Assembly: GCF_037126465.1 (NCBI RefSeq)
Contig: NC_088201.1
Span: 189,312,031 to 189,376,030, forward strand
DNA length: 64,000 bases
Direction: 5' to 3'
Source of the DNA: Ornithodoros turicata
Taxonomy: Eukaryota; Arthropoda; Arachnida; Ixodida; Argasidae
Shown: piece by piece, positions 23,610 through 32,327 of the stretch
How the letters are laid out: every line of letters begins with the position of its first letter
Numbering within the stretch: position 1 is the stretch's first letter
Program-made: the position numbers and the translations under genes
Notes under the pieces: model-generated
Told to the model about the DNA's origin: nothing
What the model saw: only the letters and a program-made list of their open reading frames with translations
Database searches by the model: none

Positions 23610-24924
23610 TTCCGAACGTCCCCAGTACAGAGTCTGTATGTTGAATCGAAGGAATGCTCCTTGCAAAGACGGCGTTCTTACCTCGGTACGTCGTACGCAC
23701 TTAGAATACGTAGCCTACCCCAAAATCCTGCCTCAACTTGCGTCAAGCACACACGTTTTAAACAGCTGTTTGTTAACAAGCCCTCTGTTGTCCCTCCATT
23801 CTCTTTACGAATTGCATCAGAGTTTGATTGTCATGGTTTCTCATCCTGTGACCTACAAGTTGTAGAGTGTAGCAGGAAGATCCCACCCTGGGAACCACCT
23901 TCAAGATATGACAATTCCTTGGCAAAACACAAGAAACGAGACACTGCTTCATCAGTACTTCAAGAAGAGTTTGCACACTTGAAAGACAGTTTTGATAACC
24001 ATACTGAGATTTACACAGACGGGTCCAAGTCTAGTGCAGGTGTGAGTTGTGCCATGATTTGTGGCACGCACACAAGGTCTCATCGTATAAAAACCTCTGC
24101 ATCGATTTTCACTGCCGAGGTTTACGCCATCATCTTGGCGCTCAACTACATCCTTCAAAATTCCATAAAGTCTTCGGTTGTATATACAGACTCCTTGAGC
24201 TCCATTAATGCAATCTGTAATCAGCACATAACAAAAAACTTTCTTGTGCAGCGTGCAAGATCTTTAGCCAGTTCGATAAGAACAAAGGGCTACTCTCTCA
24301 TCCTATGCTGGGTGCCCAGCCATGTAGGCATCAAAGGAAATGAGTTGGCAGATCAAGCAGCTGCAGCTGCTCTCCAAAATAACATCACACCTTTTGATAT
24401 GTCCGTGCAAGACATGAGATTGACACTCAAGAAATCACTGCACAGAATGTGGCAATCATTTTGGGACACACAAACAAATAACAAGCTCCACTTAATTAAA
24501 CCTCAAATTCAGGATACAGGAGACCGGCTGGAAAACCGCCTGTTGTGCACTTTACGAGCAAGGTTACGTATAGGCCATACGTACCTTACACACGGGTTCT
24601 TACTTCGGGGAGAGGAGCCACCTCAGTGTGCGCACTGTGGTCAGCTCCTGTCTGTTGTACACATACTCATCGCATGCACACATCATGAAATCCATCGCAA
24701 ACATCACTTCAGTGTATTTTATAAATACTTCTTACCTCTTCACCCAGCCCTATTGCTGGGTGAGGAGGCTCTCGTCCCTTTTAGAAGCGTCTTTGATTTC
24801 CTGAGAGACGTTGGCGTTATTAGCCTTCTGTAGTCTTACACGTATACACTCATCTTTTATTAGTCATCGTGTTTACTCTTAAATAACCATAACATCACCA
24901 CTGTCTCAATCATACCTCAGTTTA

Positions 24925-24957
24925 TGGCGCATTATGATCTTTGTTGTCAATGCGCCA
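24925..24957 (+). promoter_or_regulatory. 3'-terminal hairpin of B1
   Basis: TGGCGCAT (24925-24932) pairs with ATGCGCCA (24950-24957) around a 17-base loop with TTTGTTG. The innermost pair is T-A where A1/A2 have C-G. The ATC tail follows at about 24969-24982. Confidence 0.75.
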
Positions 24958-24982
24958 TTAAACTCCCAATCATCATCATCAA

Positions 24983-24994
24983 CCTTGGGGACAG
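24983..24994. repeat. 12-bp target-site duplication, right copy (B1)
   Basis: CCTTGGGGACAG, matching 17424-17435. Confidence 0.88.
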
Positions 24995-25439
24995 ACGCTG
25001 CGGACTGTGCAGGTGTTTACAGGTTCACATTATTATGACATACGAGAACAAAAGAAATAGTGCACAGTTTTCACAAGTGACCGTGCCCCTCTCTCGGTAC
25101 ACCCATGCCTGCGTCACCAAGACACAAGCCGCGGGAGATTTAAAAACACGTCACTATTTAAGCACTAAAATTCACGAATTTTCTCCGTCTGTCCAAGTCA
25201 GTTTAGCGAACGAACGCCACATTTTAGCGCTGTTAGGCTTAGCAAGGTGAACACGACTGAATAGCATGTTGGTTAGTTTATTACTAGGTTAGTCTAACTT
25301 CGCTGTTGGCAGTTTCCCGCGCGCGACTGTGCATTTTATAGTCAGATAACATTTATTTACAGTAGTTTATTTTGCAACGGGGATTTCTGTCGGAGGTACA
25401 CCAAAGTTCAGTTCACATAAAAAAAAGTCAAGTGTATGA
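24995..25439. other. Interior of the long-inverted-repeat element, no gene
   Basis: Continuation of the element that hosts A1 and B1. A plus-strand frame to 25250 has no domain. I see nothing else. Confidence 0.4.
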
Positions 25440-25578
25440 GCACCATAAACGAGAAATAAAATCACATCACATAAGAACGCGAAATAACATTACATATAAG
25501 TGCGATGAAAGAGGCGGTGAGCAATTGACCGGCTTCAGTGGTTCTGTGGTGAGCAATTGTCCGGTGAGCAATTGTCCG
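25440..25578 (-). repeat. Right inverted terminus of the long-inverted-repeat element
   Basis: The reverse complement matches 11855-11994. The motif GAGCAATTGTCCGG or a close variant occurs three times here, at about 25519, 25552 and 25566. In the left arm its complement occurs four times. Confidence 0.65.
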
Positions 25579-25825
25579 TGTTGTATAGTGTAGAAGCAGA
25601 TAGTCATAGTACTTTTGCTTGCAGGTACTCCGAGTTCGTGCCTACAGATGGTCATCGAGTCTCTGGTCTTCACTTCAAGAATGGTGAGAAGACATATATG
25701 GACCATACCCCAACAGTGTTTCCACTAAAGCCCAGTGTTGACAGAGTTTCTCGGTACGGTTCCAGAAAAAAAAAGAGTCACAGCAATTGGTAATATTTTT
25801 TAATATGGGATTTTTATATATCATA

Positions 25826-28028
25826 CAGTCGAACCTCCATATAACGAAATCGCAAATGATCGAGCATTCCTTCGTTACAGAGAGCAATTCGCTACATCGA
25901 ACATGCCAAAATGGTGCCGACCTATTTTGGGCTACAGTCGTAAAAGTGCACCAAAAATACGCACGGGACGCTTGTTTACGAAATACCGAACTATTTATTG
26001 CACAAATTAGTTGCCGTACTTACGACCCCATTCAGGTTGACACAAAAAAGTCTGTTAGCTTCGTCTGGACCGTTCTCTGTAGTGTCGGCAGCACACAGCG
26101 TTCATAAACCGAGACAGCTTCCAGGGCCTTCTCCTGATCATCCAGTGCACTGGCGTACCGTCGCAGAGTGTCTATAGCGGTAACTACCTCAGCAGCTGCT
26201 GGCTGGGGTTCCTCCTCTGGATCACTGTCTTCATTTTCCGCAGCATCACGCAGAGAGTCGATGATTTCGTCATCGTTCATCTCCTCAGTAGCCACAACAC
26301 AGTCGTCGACAGCGAGGAAGTCTGAGAGCCCCACGCCCGCTGGCACAGAGTCTTCGCGTTCCTGTAGGGATTCCCAAGCAGAGACAAACTCAGGTGGTGG
26401 CTCCGTAGCGTCTTCGACTTCTTCGACTGCCGCTGTGTCTTCAACAGCAGTAAATCCTGCTTTCCGGAAGCAGTTCGTGATCGTTGTGGACGTCGTTGAC
26501 TGCCATGCCGCTGCCACCATTTCCACCGCATGTGACACTTCCACTTTCGTTGGAAGGTCGAGCCTCAGGTTAAAAAGCAGCCAGTCAATCAGGCGATGTC
26601 TGTAGGCACACTTGAGGCTGTTAATAATTCCCTGGTCCAAAGGCTGAATGAGAGACGTGCAGTTGGCAGGAAAAAAGCGTAGGTCCACGTTGCTCAGTCG
26701 CAAGTCTCCCACATGGTGTGCAGAGCAGTTGTCAACAAGCAAGCAGACATTCCGTCCACTTTTTTTCACATCTGCGTTGAATTCGTGAAGCCATTCTGTA
26801 AAGATGGTCCGTGTCATACACGCCTTCACATTCGCGGTGTACTTCACAGGTATTCTCGTCGCCTTCTTGAACGACCGTGGTCTTTCACTCTTCCCGATGA
26901 CCAGCGGGACACGCTTATCACTCCCGTCCATATTCGTGCAGAGCAGAATGGTCAGACGTAGCTTACTCTGTTTTCCGCCATGACAGCGGTCGCCTTTATG
27001 TGCCAATGTCTTCTTTGGCAGCATTTGAAAGAACAACCCGGTTTCATCGGCGTTATAGATGTCGCACGGCTCGTAAGTTGCCAGGATCTCCGGCAAGCAA
27101 TCCTGGCTCCACGCCGATGCCCCCTTCATATCCGCTGCTGATGACTCTCCGCTTGCAGTCTTCCCGACGATCATATGCCTTGTTTTGAACTTCTGCAGCC
27201 ACCCGGTGCTTGCCTTAAAATCATCACAACCCAGCAAGCAAGCGAAGTCCTTCGCCTTTTGCTGGATGACAGCACCACTTACGGGGATGTTTTTGGCTCT
27301 TATGTCCGTGAACCATTTAAACACGGCTTTGTCCACATCTTCGAAGGTGGCAGCCTTCAACTTCATTCGTTTGCCACTGCAGGCTCCAGAACTTGCGGCC
27401 TTCAGCAGGTTCTCCTTCGCCTTCAGTATCGTTGATAGCGTACTCGGTGGGATGCTGTACCGTGAAGCGACGTCTTTCTTCTTCTCCCCGTTGGAGACAG
27501 CATCGATGATGGCAATTTTGTCGTCCAGTGACACCGCCTTTCGCTTTTGGGCCGCGCTCATAGCAAAGCCGATACGTGTACTACAGGGAGGACGCACGAA
27601 ACGGTAATGGCGACGTACGGCAGGCAAGTGGAGCAGTGTACAACAGCGTGGCGTGGCTTTCGACAACACACGTGATGCGGAGAGGGAGCAGCTCCCGCTC
27701 TGTCAATCCTGCCAATGATCTTAGGCCTTCGCTTTCACGTGACAATCTCCACAACCAATTACGACACTCGCGATCGCCCTCTCTCTCTCCCTCCCTCCCG
27801 TGGCGGGGAGGAAGCATGAATCATCAAGCGATGAGGCTGGTGGTGCTGTGTAATGGCGGATTTTTGCTGTCTTCCGACTTCGTTACACAGAATATTCAAA
27901 TGAAAATGCTTCATTATGGGGAATGCAAAAATACATTGATGCCTATGGAGACATGTATGTGCAACAGACTTTTTTCGTTACGTAGAGGATTTCGTTACAT
28001 GGACGTTCGCTACATCGAGGTCCGACTG
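25826..28028 (-). mobile_element. Tigger/pogo DNA transposon, 2.2 kb
   Basis: The ends CAGTCGAACCTCC (25826) and the reverse complement of GAGGTCCGACTG (ending 28028) are imperfect inverted termini. They resemble Tigger/pogo ends, with ATAACGAA/GTAACGAA words repeated inside both. TA flanks the element on each side (25824-25825 and 28029-28030). It encodes one intact transposase on the minus strand. Length, ends and gene content are those of a complete autonomous copy. Confidence 0.85.
26032..27561 (-). CDS. Tigger-type transposase, intact ORF
   Basis: The ATG at 27561 (MSAAQKRKAV) gives 509 residues; the frame stays open upstream, but the N-terminal domain begins here. Residues ~8-60 form a Psq/CENP-B-type helix-turn-helix (IPPSTLSTILK). 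Residues ~70-135 form a CENP-B-like second HTH (VFKWFTDIRAKNIPVSG). The DDE domain then shows YNADETGLF (D172), LLVDNCSAHH (D277) and NCTSLIQPLDQGIINSLK (D309), matching the Tigger DDD arrangement. The C-terminus is acidic. All catalytic residues are present and no lesion is seen, so it may be functional. It would cut and paste elements carrying the flanking termini at TA sites. Confidence 0.92.
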   Translation of the reverse strand: MSAAQKRKAVSLDDKIAIIDAVSNGEKKKDVASRYSIPPSTLSTILKAKENLLKAASSGACSGKRMKLKAATFEDVDKAVFKWFTDIRAKNIPVSGAVIQQKAKDFACLLGCDDFKASTGWLQKFKTRHMIVGKTASGESSAADMKGASAWSQDCLPEILATYEPCDIYNADETGLFFQMLPKKTLAHKGDRCHGGKQSKLRLTILLCTNMDGSDKRVPLVIGKSERPRSFKKATRIPVKYTANVKACMTRTIFTEWLHEFNADVKKSGRNVCLLVDNCSAHHVGDLRLSNVDLRFFPANCTSLIQPLDQGIINSLKCAYRHRLIDWLLFNLRLDLPTKVEVSHAVEMVAAAWQSTTSTTITNCFRKAGFTAVEDTAAVEEVEDATEPPPEFVSAWESLQEREDSVPAGVGLSDFLAVDDCVVATEEMNDDEIIDSLRDAAENEDSDPEEEPQPAAAEVVTAIDTLRRYASALDDQEKALEAVSVYERCVLPTLQRTVQTKLTDFFVST

Positions 28029-28304
28029 TATATGCTTTTGTGGTGACCTATAAACACATAGTCTCGCTCATTTATTATTAGGAGCCCGAGTTGGTTGAGG
28101 ATGAGGCCATGAACGAGGCTGAAGAAAGGGCTTCGTAACCTGTTCCATTCACAGATGACGTGACATCCTACCCAGAGCAGGGCAGGGATCACAATTACGG
28201 ACTTCCACCAGAGACAAATGATGACCCCCGAACAATGCTCCTTCGGCAGAGGAACATCATAGAACAGCTCATAGGAAGAGAAGAGTAACTTCAGCCTTGG
28301 GCCT

Positions 28305-28680
28305 TCAGTACATGACTTGCGTTTGGGAAAAGCCTTCATGTGTTGTGACATACACTAGAGCATAGAGGCAACAGTAAACATGTTTGCAGACTCCGAGACC
28401 ACCCGCACTACACTTACAGGCCCCCCAGCGGATATTTCCAGTTGCTTTGTCAATCACTGCCCTCACTCCATAGGTAAGAGAGATCTGCATGCTTGCAAGT
28501 ATATCGGCCCGGACCAGTGTATCTGGGCTGCAATGATCTTCGAAAAACTCCAGCTCCTGAACGTGATCAGACGTGACGAGCCGCAAGCCATCATCCTTGT
28601 GCTTTCCGGCTCCATGCTTTTCAGTTTACCTACAAGAAAGCACGTCACTGAAATGTTAAAAATGATACTTTCCAATGTTT
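28305..28680 (-). pseudogene. SWIM zinc-finger exon fragment
   Basis: The frame reads a SWIM motif, WGACKCSAGGLGVCKH, i.e. CxC...CxH. A helix and the acidic LEFFEDHCSPD segment precede it. In arthropod transposon-derived proteins, SWIM fingers often accompany YqaJ-type nucleases, but no nuclease is visible nearby. The frame has no ATG of its own. TTTCTTGTAG just upstream (near 28640) could be a splice acceptor. Downstream, the minus-strand frames to 28010 carry no recognisable domain. Best read as an exon or relic. Confidence 0.45.
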
Positions 28681-28689
28681 GATAGTATG

Positions 28690-29690
28690 ATACGTATCAA
28701 GGGTCCATAATCCTGTATTACAATAAAACAGTTCTCGTACTGCGTGTGGAACATGTCCATCCTCCTTCGTTTTTCCACTGCTGTAGTGACCTATAAGGGG
28801 AGGGTGAAGTAGGCTTCTCTCGTTGCACCTGGAAAATGCAGAAGTAGAGGTTGAAACAGTTTATCATGCCGATTAGTATAACTGGCGTGTTCTCTTCAAA
28901 CAGAAGCAGCAACGAGGTATTCCCGTTTATTATTTCTCCATTTCGTCGTGTAGCACCGCATTGTTTATGTGCCGGTCACTGCTACATTCGCAAGTGCGCC
29001 ATTTCGCAGTGTGCGCAGCGGAATGTATCTTGCGATGGCTAAACTTGCTAAACACACAGCCGAAAGCGCACGGAATAGACAGTGTGTGTGTGTAATCGGA
29101 TAGCCGAGAGGTCTGCCTGCCCGATATGGCGGCACAGTGCTGTTAATAAAACCATCGATGAAAAAATAATAAATTCATACATCATGCGAATACCACTCCC
29201 AAACAAACTACATACCTGTTTGAACATCGCAGGGCTGTGACAGCTGATTTCTTGATGTCGCCAATGTGCAGCCGCAAGTGGTGTCTATTGGGACGGATTG
29301 GGCCAAGCGTACAATGTCAACCTGTGCAAATTATGAACAAACCCTCCGCATGCAAAAGCGAGTCAAGACAGGTGCGAGTCCGAGCACCTCTACGTTGGAG
29401 CAGCGCGGAAAGAACTACAAATATGGCGTCGATGGAATTCCCCCATGTTGCGCGCGCACGCGCACAGTGGCTGGTGAAATCGGCTTATTAAAAGTTAATT
29501 ATTCAAAGTTAATTAGGACATTGCCTTAGGAGTTTGCTGGTGCCCTCTTAAGGAGTGCCCTTCAGCGTATACTAGATTGCAACTGGCCTCATCTCGAAAA
29601 AGGTGATTTATATATATTTAAAAAAATTATGTTTGCATTTAGCTGGAGTACCCTATATACATTGTTCACATTTCACTGTTCACATTACAT
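28690..29690. other. No recognisable gene
   Basis: Mixed sequence with a short GT microsatellite at about 29081-29094 and AT-rich patches near 29480-29640. No protein motif and no paired repeats were found. Confidence 0.45.
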
Positions 29691-30855
29691 ACATATGCTA
29701 GTCCGCTGACCCATCCGCAGCTGCCTTGGCTGCCCGAACGTGCTTTGGTCCCTTTTCGTGCACCCTTTGTAGTAAAGTGCCACACGTTGGGCGCATCGTG
29801 CCAATCTCCTCGCCCTCCCCAGCCCGGTCCATTCGGAGGATGCCCTCGAACACAGGTCCTAGCACCCCTCACTTGGATGCCACAGGCTGGGAGGTCCAGG
29901 GCACGTTCCATCCAAGGACAACCGCATTGCCGTTGTTTCCTGTGTAGGCCAACTCAACACTTCCACTGGGGAGGACGGCAGACTGAGGCTTACGTACTAT
30001 CTATAGCCTTGTATGCTAGAAGAGCCCTTGAGGCCACACTCACTAAGAGCTAGGATAAGAATCTGATCTTTCTTGAGGAAGACGGCGACTTGTAACTTTC
30101 CCTGAAGGCCCCTGCAGTTCCAGTGTACAACATCAGGGGTAGGTTGGCTTGGTGCTGATGTACTATCCATGTTGAAGGGGATGCTCCATGCGTCCAGGTG
30201 TGTCCAGGCATGTTTTGGTGATTCAGGCAGCAAAGATGCCTGTGATGGCACCCTGGAAGGGGATGACCAATGAAAGGAGGGAACGCAAGGTGGCTGGTAG
30301 GGTGGGACACTCCGCTATGGCTTTTATGACCGTGAAGGCAATGCTGATGAGAGATATTATGATAGTCTGATGTGCTGGTGTCGCCTCTCTAGCCGTATGA
30401 TCATCAGGCATGTTGCTGAGCCGCGATTTTGCCGTGGCTGACTAGAAGCAGGGAGACCTGTAGCCTTGTGTGCATTCTTAACCTTTGCGGGCTGAATGTT
30501 GTTGGCCTTGCTGTGACCCTCAACAACATTGCTGTACAAAACGTTCCGAGGTCTAGCAGACGCCCTTTCGGTTGCTGTGGTCTTTTGTCGGACGTCCGCC
30601 CTTGGCTCGGTTGCTGAGCCTTTGTCGTCTCCATTGCTTTGTGGTGATGAGACCATGGATGTTGATATATGGGGGCAGAGTTCTTTCGCTGCCGAAGTAG
30701 CGTCCATGCCTTACTTGTTGGGATTTGCTTCTTTACGCTGAGGCGAAGTGTGGCAGTCTGGAGTTGCTAAACGGTGCAAAACTTGTCCAACCCAGAGTGG
30801 GCTTTTTCACAGTTGGCATACTTTGTCAAAGATTTATTGGGGCATTCACTCACGA

Positions 30856-30869
30856 CATTAGTCTGACGC
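30856..30869. repeat. 14-bp target-site duplication, left copy (A2)
   Basis: CATTAGTCTGACGC, repeated exactly at 36294-36307. The first C could also belong to the A2 tail. Confidence 0.92.
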
Positions 30870-31118
30870 CCCCGCAGGGGGCACTGGCTTCGGCCGGTGT
30901 TTGGTGAGTGGCGCCACCACGGACCCTAGCCCCCAGTCCCAAGGTGTTATCCGTACCGTGCCGAGGGGATGAAAGGCGAAGGGTAGAAGCCTTGAACGGT
31001 GGCGGTCGGGGTCTTGGTCAAGCTCCGGCCGATGGGTTGTCGAAACTCCGGGACCTTCCCGTATGTATGAGTATGAAGTACGGGCGACTCTTTGGAATAC
31101 TCGTTTCAACAAACCTGT

Positions 31119-32327
31119 ATGGGTAAATTTTCTTCTCCTCTTGAGATCGTGGCCGCAAAGCGACCACGGACCGAAGTTTCACAAAGTTCATATAAACAGT
31201 TCATTGCCAAGTATATAGTACTGTCTAGTGAAGACCCTGAAAAAGAGAAAAACGTACCACTAGGAAAGATGTCACCATTTTTTATTGAAAAAGCGGTGGC
31301 GTCCCTGTCTAAAAATATCACTGAAATAAAACGTATCAGATCTGGTGACTTGCTCATAAAATGCACGAATGAGAAAGACTGCAACCGCATATTAAATGCT
31401 CATGAAATGATGGGAGTAAAGATTGCAGCTTCGATGCATAAAACACTAAACACTTGCAGGGGTGTCATCTCAGTCTTCGAGCTGGTTGACGTGCCACCTG
31501 AAGAAATCTTGATGGAGCTCAGGGACCAGGATGTCGTTGATGTACGCAAAATCAAAATCCGTAAAAATGGGGAGTACATCACCACACGAAACATAGTACT
31601 GACTTTTGACAGGCCCACACTTCCAACAAAACTAAAAGTAGGCTACTTGTCAGTAGACGTCCGACCTTACATTCCGAACCCGTTGCGCTGTTTTCGGTGC
31701 AACAGGTTTGGACATGCTGCAGACGGGTGCCGCGGCTCTGCTTGTTGTGCACGGTGTGGAAAGAGTGACCATGAGACCAAAGAATGCAAAGGGCCAGACT
31801 GCTGTGTCAATTGTTCTTCCAACCACCCATCCTACTCGAGGTCATGTACAAAGTGGAAATATGAAAAAGAAGTCCTGCACGTTAAGGTTACACAGAACAT
31901 CAGTTACCCAGAAGCCAGGAAAAAAGTAGCTCCCATCTTTTTCGAAAAATCCTTTGCCACAGCCGTAAAACAGAAAGTAAAACTAGTAACACAGTTCACA
32001 CAGACCGAGCAATCACTGCTGATAGAGACAACCACAAAAGAAGTCCAGGGAGGTGCACGTCCACCTCCAGTCCCCGAAACTCCAGTGGCGTCCCTAACAC
32101 CGACGCCACTTCTGTCCTCACAGTCCACGGAGACCACATCCATGGACTGCGAGGACGAGACGAGCTCTGAGCGCTCCTTCGCGAGCACGAGCTCCCAAGT
32201 CCTTCAAAAGAATAGAGCTAGTCTGTCGGGGAGTGGGTCACTCCCTGACATATCTGACAAGGAGCTTGCGGCTGCGCGGAAGAAACCCACAAGGCCGCGG
32301 GTCACACCTCCAACAAAAAATAGGTAA
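31119..32327 (+). CDS. A2 ORF1: three-knuckle nucleic-acid-binding protein
   Basis: 402 residues from the ATG at 31119, with the same plan as A1 ORF1. An RRM-like N-terminal half is followed, from about residue 191, by CFRCNRFGHAADGC, CARCGKSDHETKEC and CVNCSSNHPSYSRSC, and then an S/T/P-rich tail. Only a few residues differ from A1 (for example SSEDPEKE for SSADPEKE and PTPLLSS for PTPPLSS). Its TAA shares its last A with the ORF2 ATG. It is likely the RNA chaperone/packaging protein of the element. Confidence 0.93.
   Translation: MGKFSSPLEIVAAKRPRTEVSQSSYKQFIAKYIVLSSEDPEKEKNVPLGKMSPFFIEKAVASLSKNITEIKRIRSGDLLIKCTNEKDCNRILNAHEMMGVKIAASMHKTLNTCRGVISVFELVDVPPEEILMELRDQDVVDVRKIKIRKNGEYITTRNIVLTFDRPTLPTKLKVGYLSVDVRPYIPNPLRCFRCNRFGHAADGCRGSACCARCGKSDHETKECKGPDCCVNCSSNHPSYSRSCTKWKYEKEVLHVKVTQNISYPEARKKVAPIFFEKSFATAVKQKVKLVTQFTQTEQSLLIETTTKEVQGGARPPPVPETPVASLTPTPLLSSQSTETTSMDCEDETSSERSFASTSSQVLQKNRASLSGSGSLPDISDKELAAARKKPTRPRVTPPTKNR

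Larger units (their letters stand above)
19192..24833 (+). pseudogene. B1 ORF2 split by a DNA-transposon insertion
   Basis: The first ATG (19192) gives a hydrophobic leader, with a second ATG at 19264 (MNHFLQWNCRG). The endonuclease blocks (LQETYL, GDFNAHN, GSDHFPVV) and RT with YVDD are open up to 21764, in ...GAFRT. The 1,845-bp element sits there, and the frame resumes at 23618 with SPVQSLYVES. It continues through RNase H (IYTDGSK, FTAEVYA, YTDSLSS) and CAHCGQLLSVVHILIAC to the stop at 24833. Apart from the insertion no stop or frameshift is visible. Two conserved spots differ from A and B2: KPGKDPSN reads KPRKKASN, and the R of GFRxGRST is C. It may therefore have been weakened before the insertion. 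Confidence 0.9.
17436..24982 (+). mobile_element. I-type non-LTR retrotransposon B1 (interrupted, mosaic)
   Basis: The element starts at TCCGGCGTCGGG and ends in an ATC tail. It is bounded by CCTTGGGGACAG duplications. Without the 1,845-bp insertion at 21765-23609 and the 8-bp duplication it would be about 5.7 kb. The ~500-bp 5' UTR is nearly identical to that of B2. ORF1 is closer to B2, whereas the endonuclease and RT parts of ORF2 are closer to A. It lies inside the long-inverted-repeat element and so is younger than it. Confidence 0.9.
11855..25578. mobile_element. DNA element with long inverted termini, split by A1 and B1
   Basis: The left end from 11855 and the reverse complement of the right end from 25578 both read CGGACAATTGCTCACCGGAC, then CAGAACC, CTCACCGCCTCTTTC, CACTTATA and TTATTTCGCG. 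This is an inverted repeat of roughly 130 bp with indels; the left arm has one extra internal unit. Removing A1 (11995-17173), B1 (17436-24982) and one copy of each target-site duplication leaves only about 1 kb, so the element is non-autonomous. The long, internally repeated termini suggest a Mutator-like or foldback element. I found no convincing target-site duplication. Confidence 0.6.

Noticed and set aside
24995..25250. Plus-strand 108-codon frame as a gene
   Set aside because: No domain; it lies in a non-autonomous element's interior.
26168..27607. Plus-strand frames opposite the Tigger transposase
   Set aside because: Antisense shadows of the real gene.
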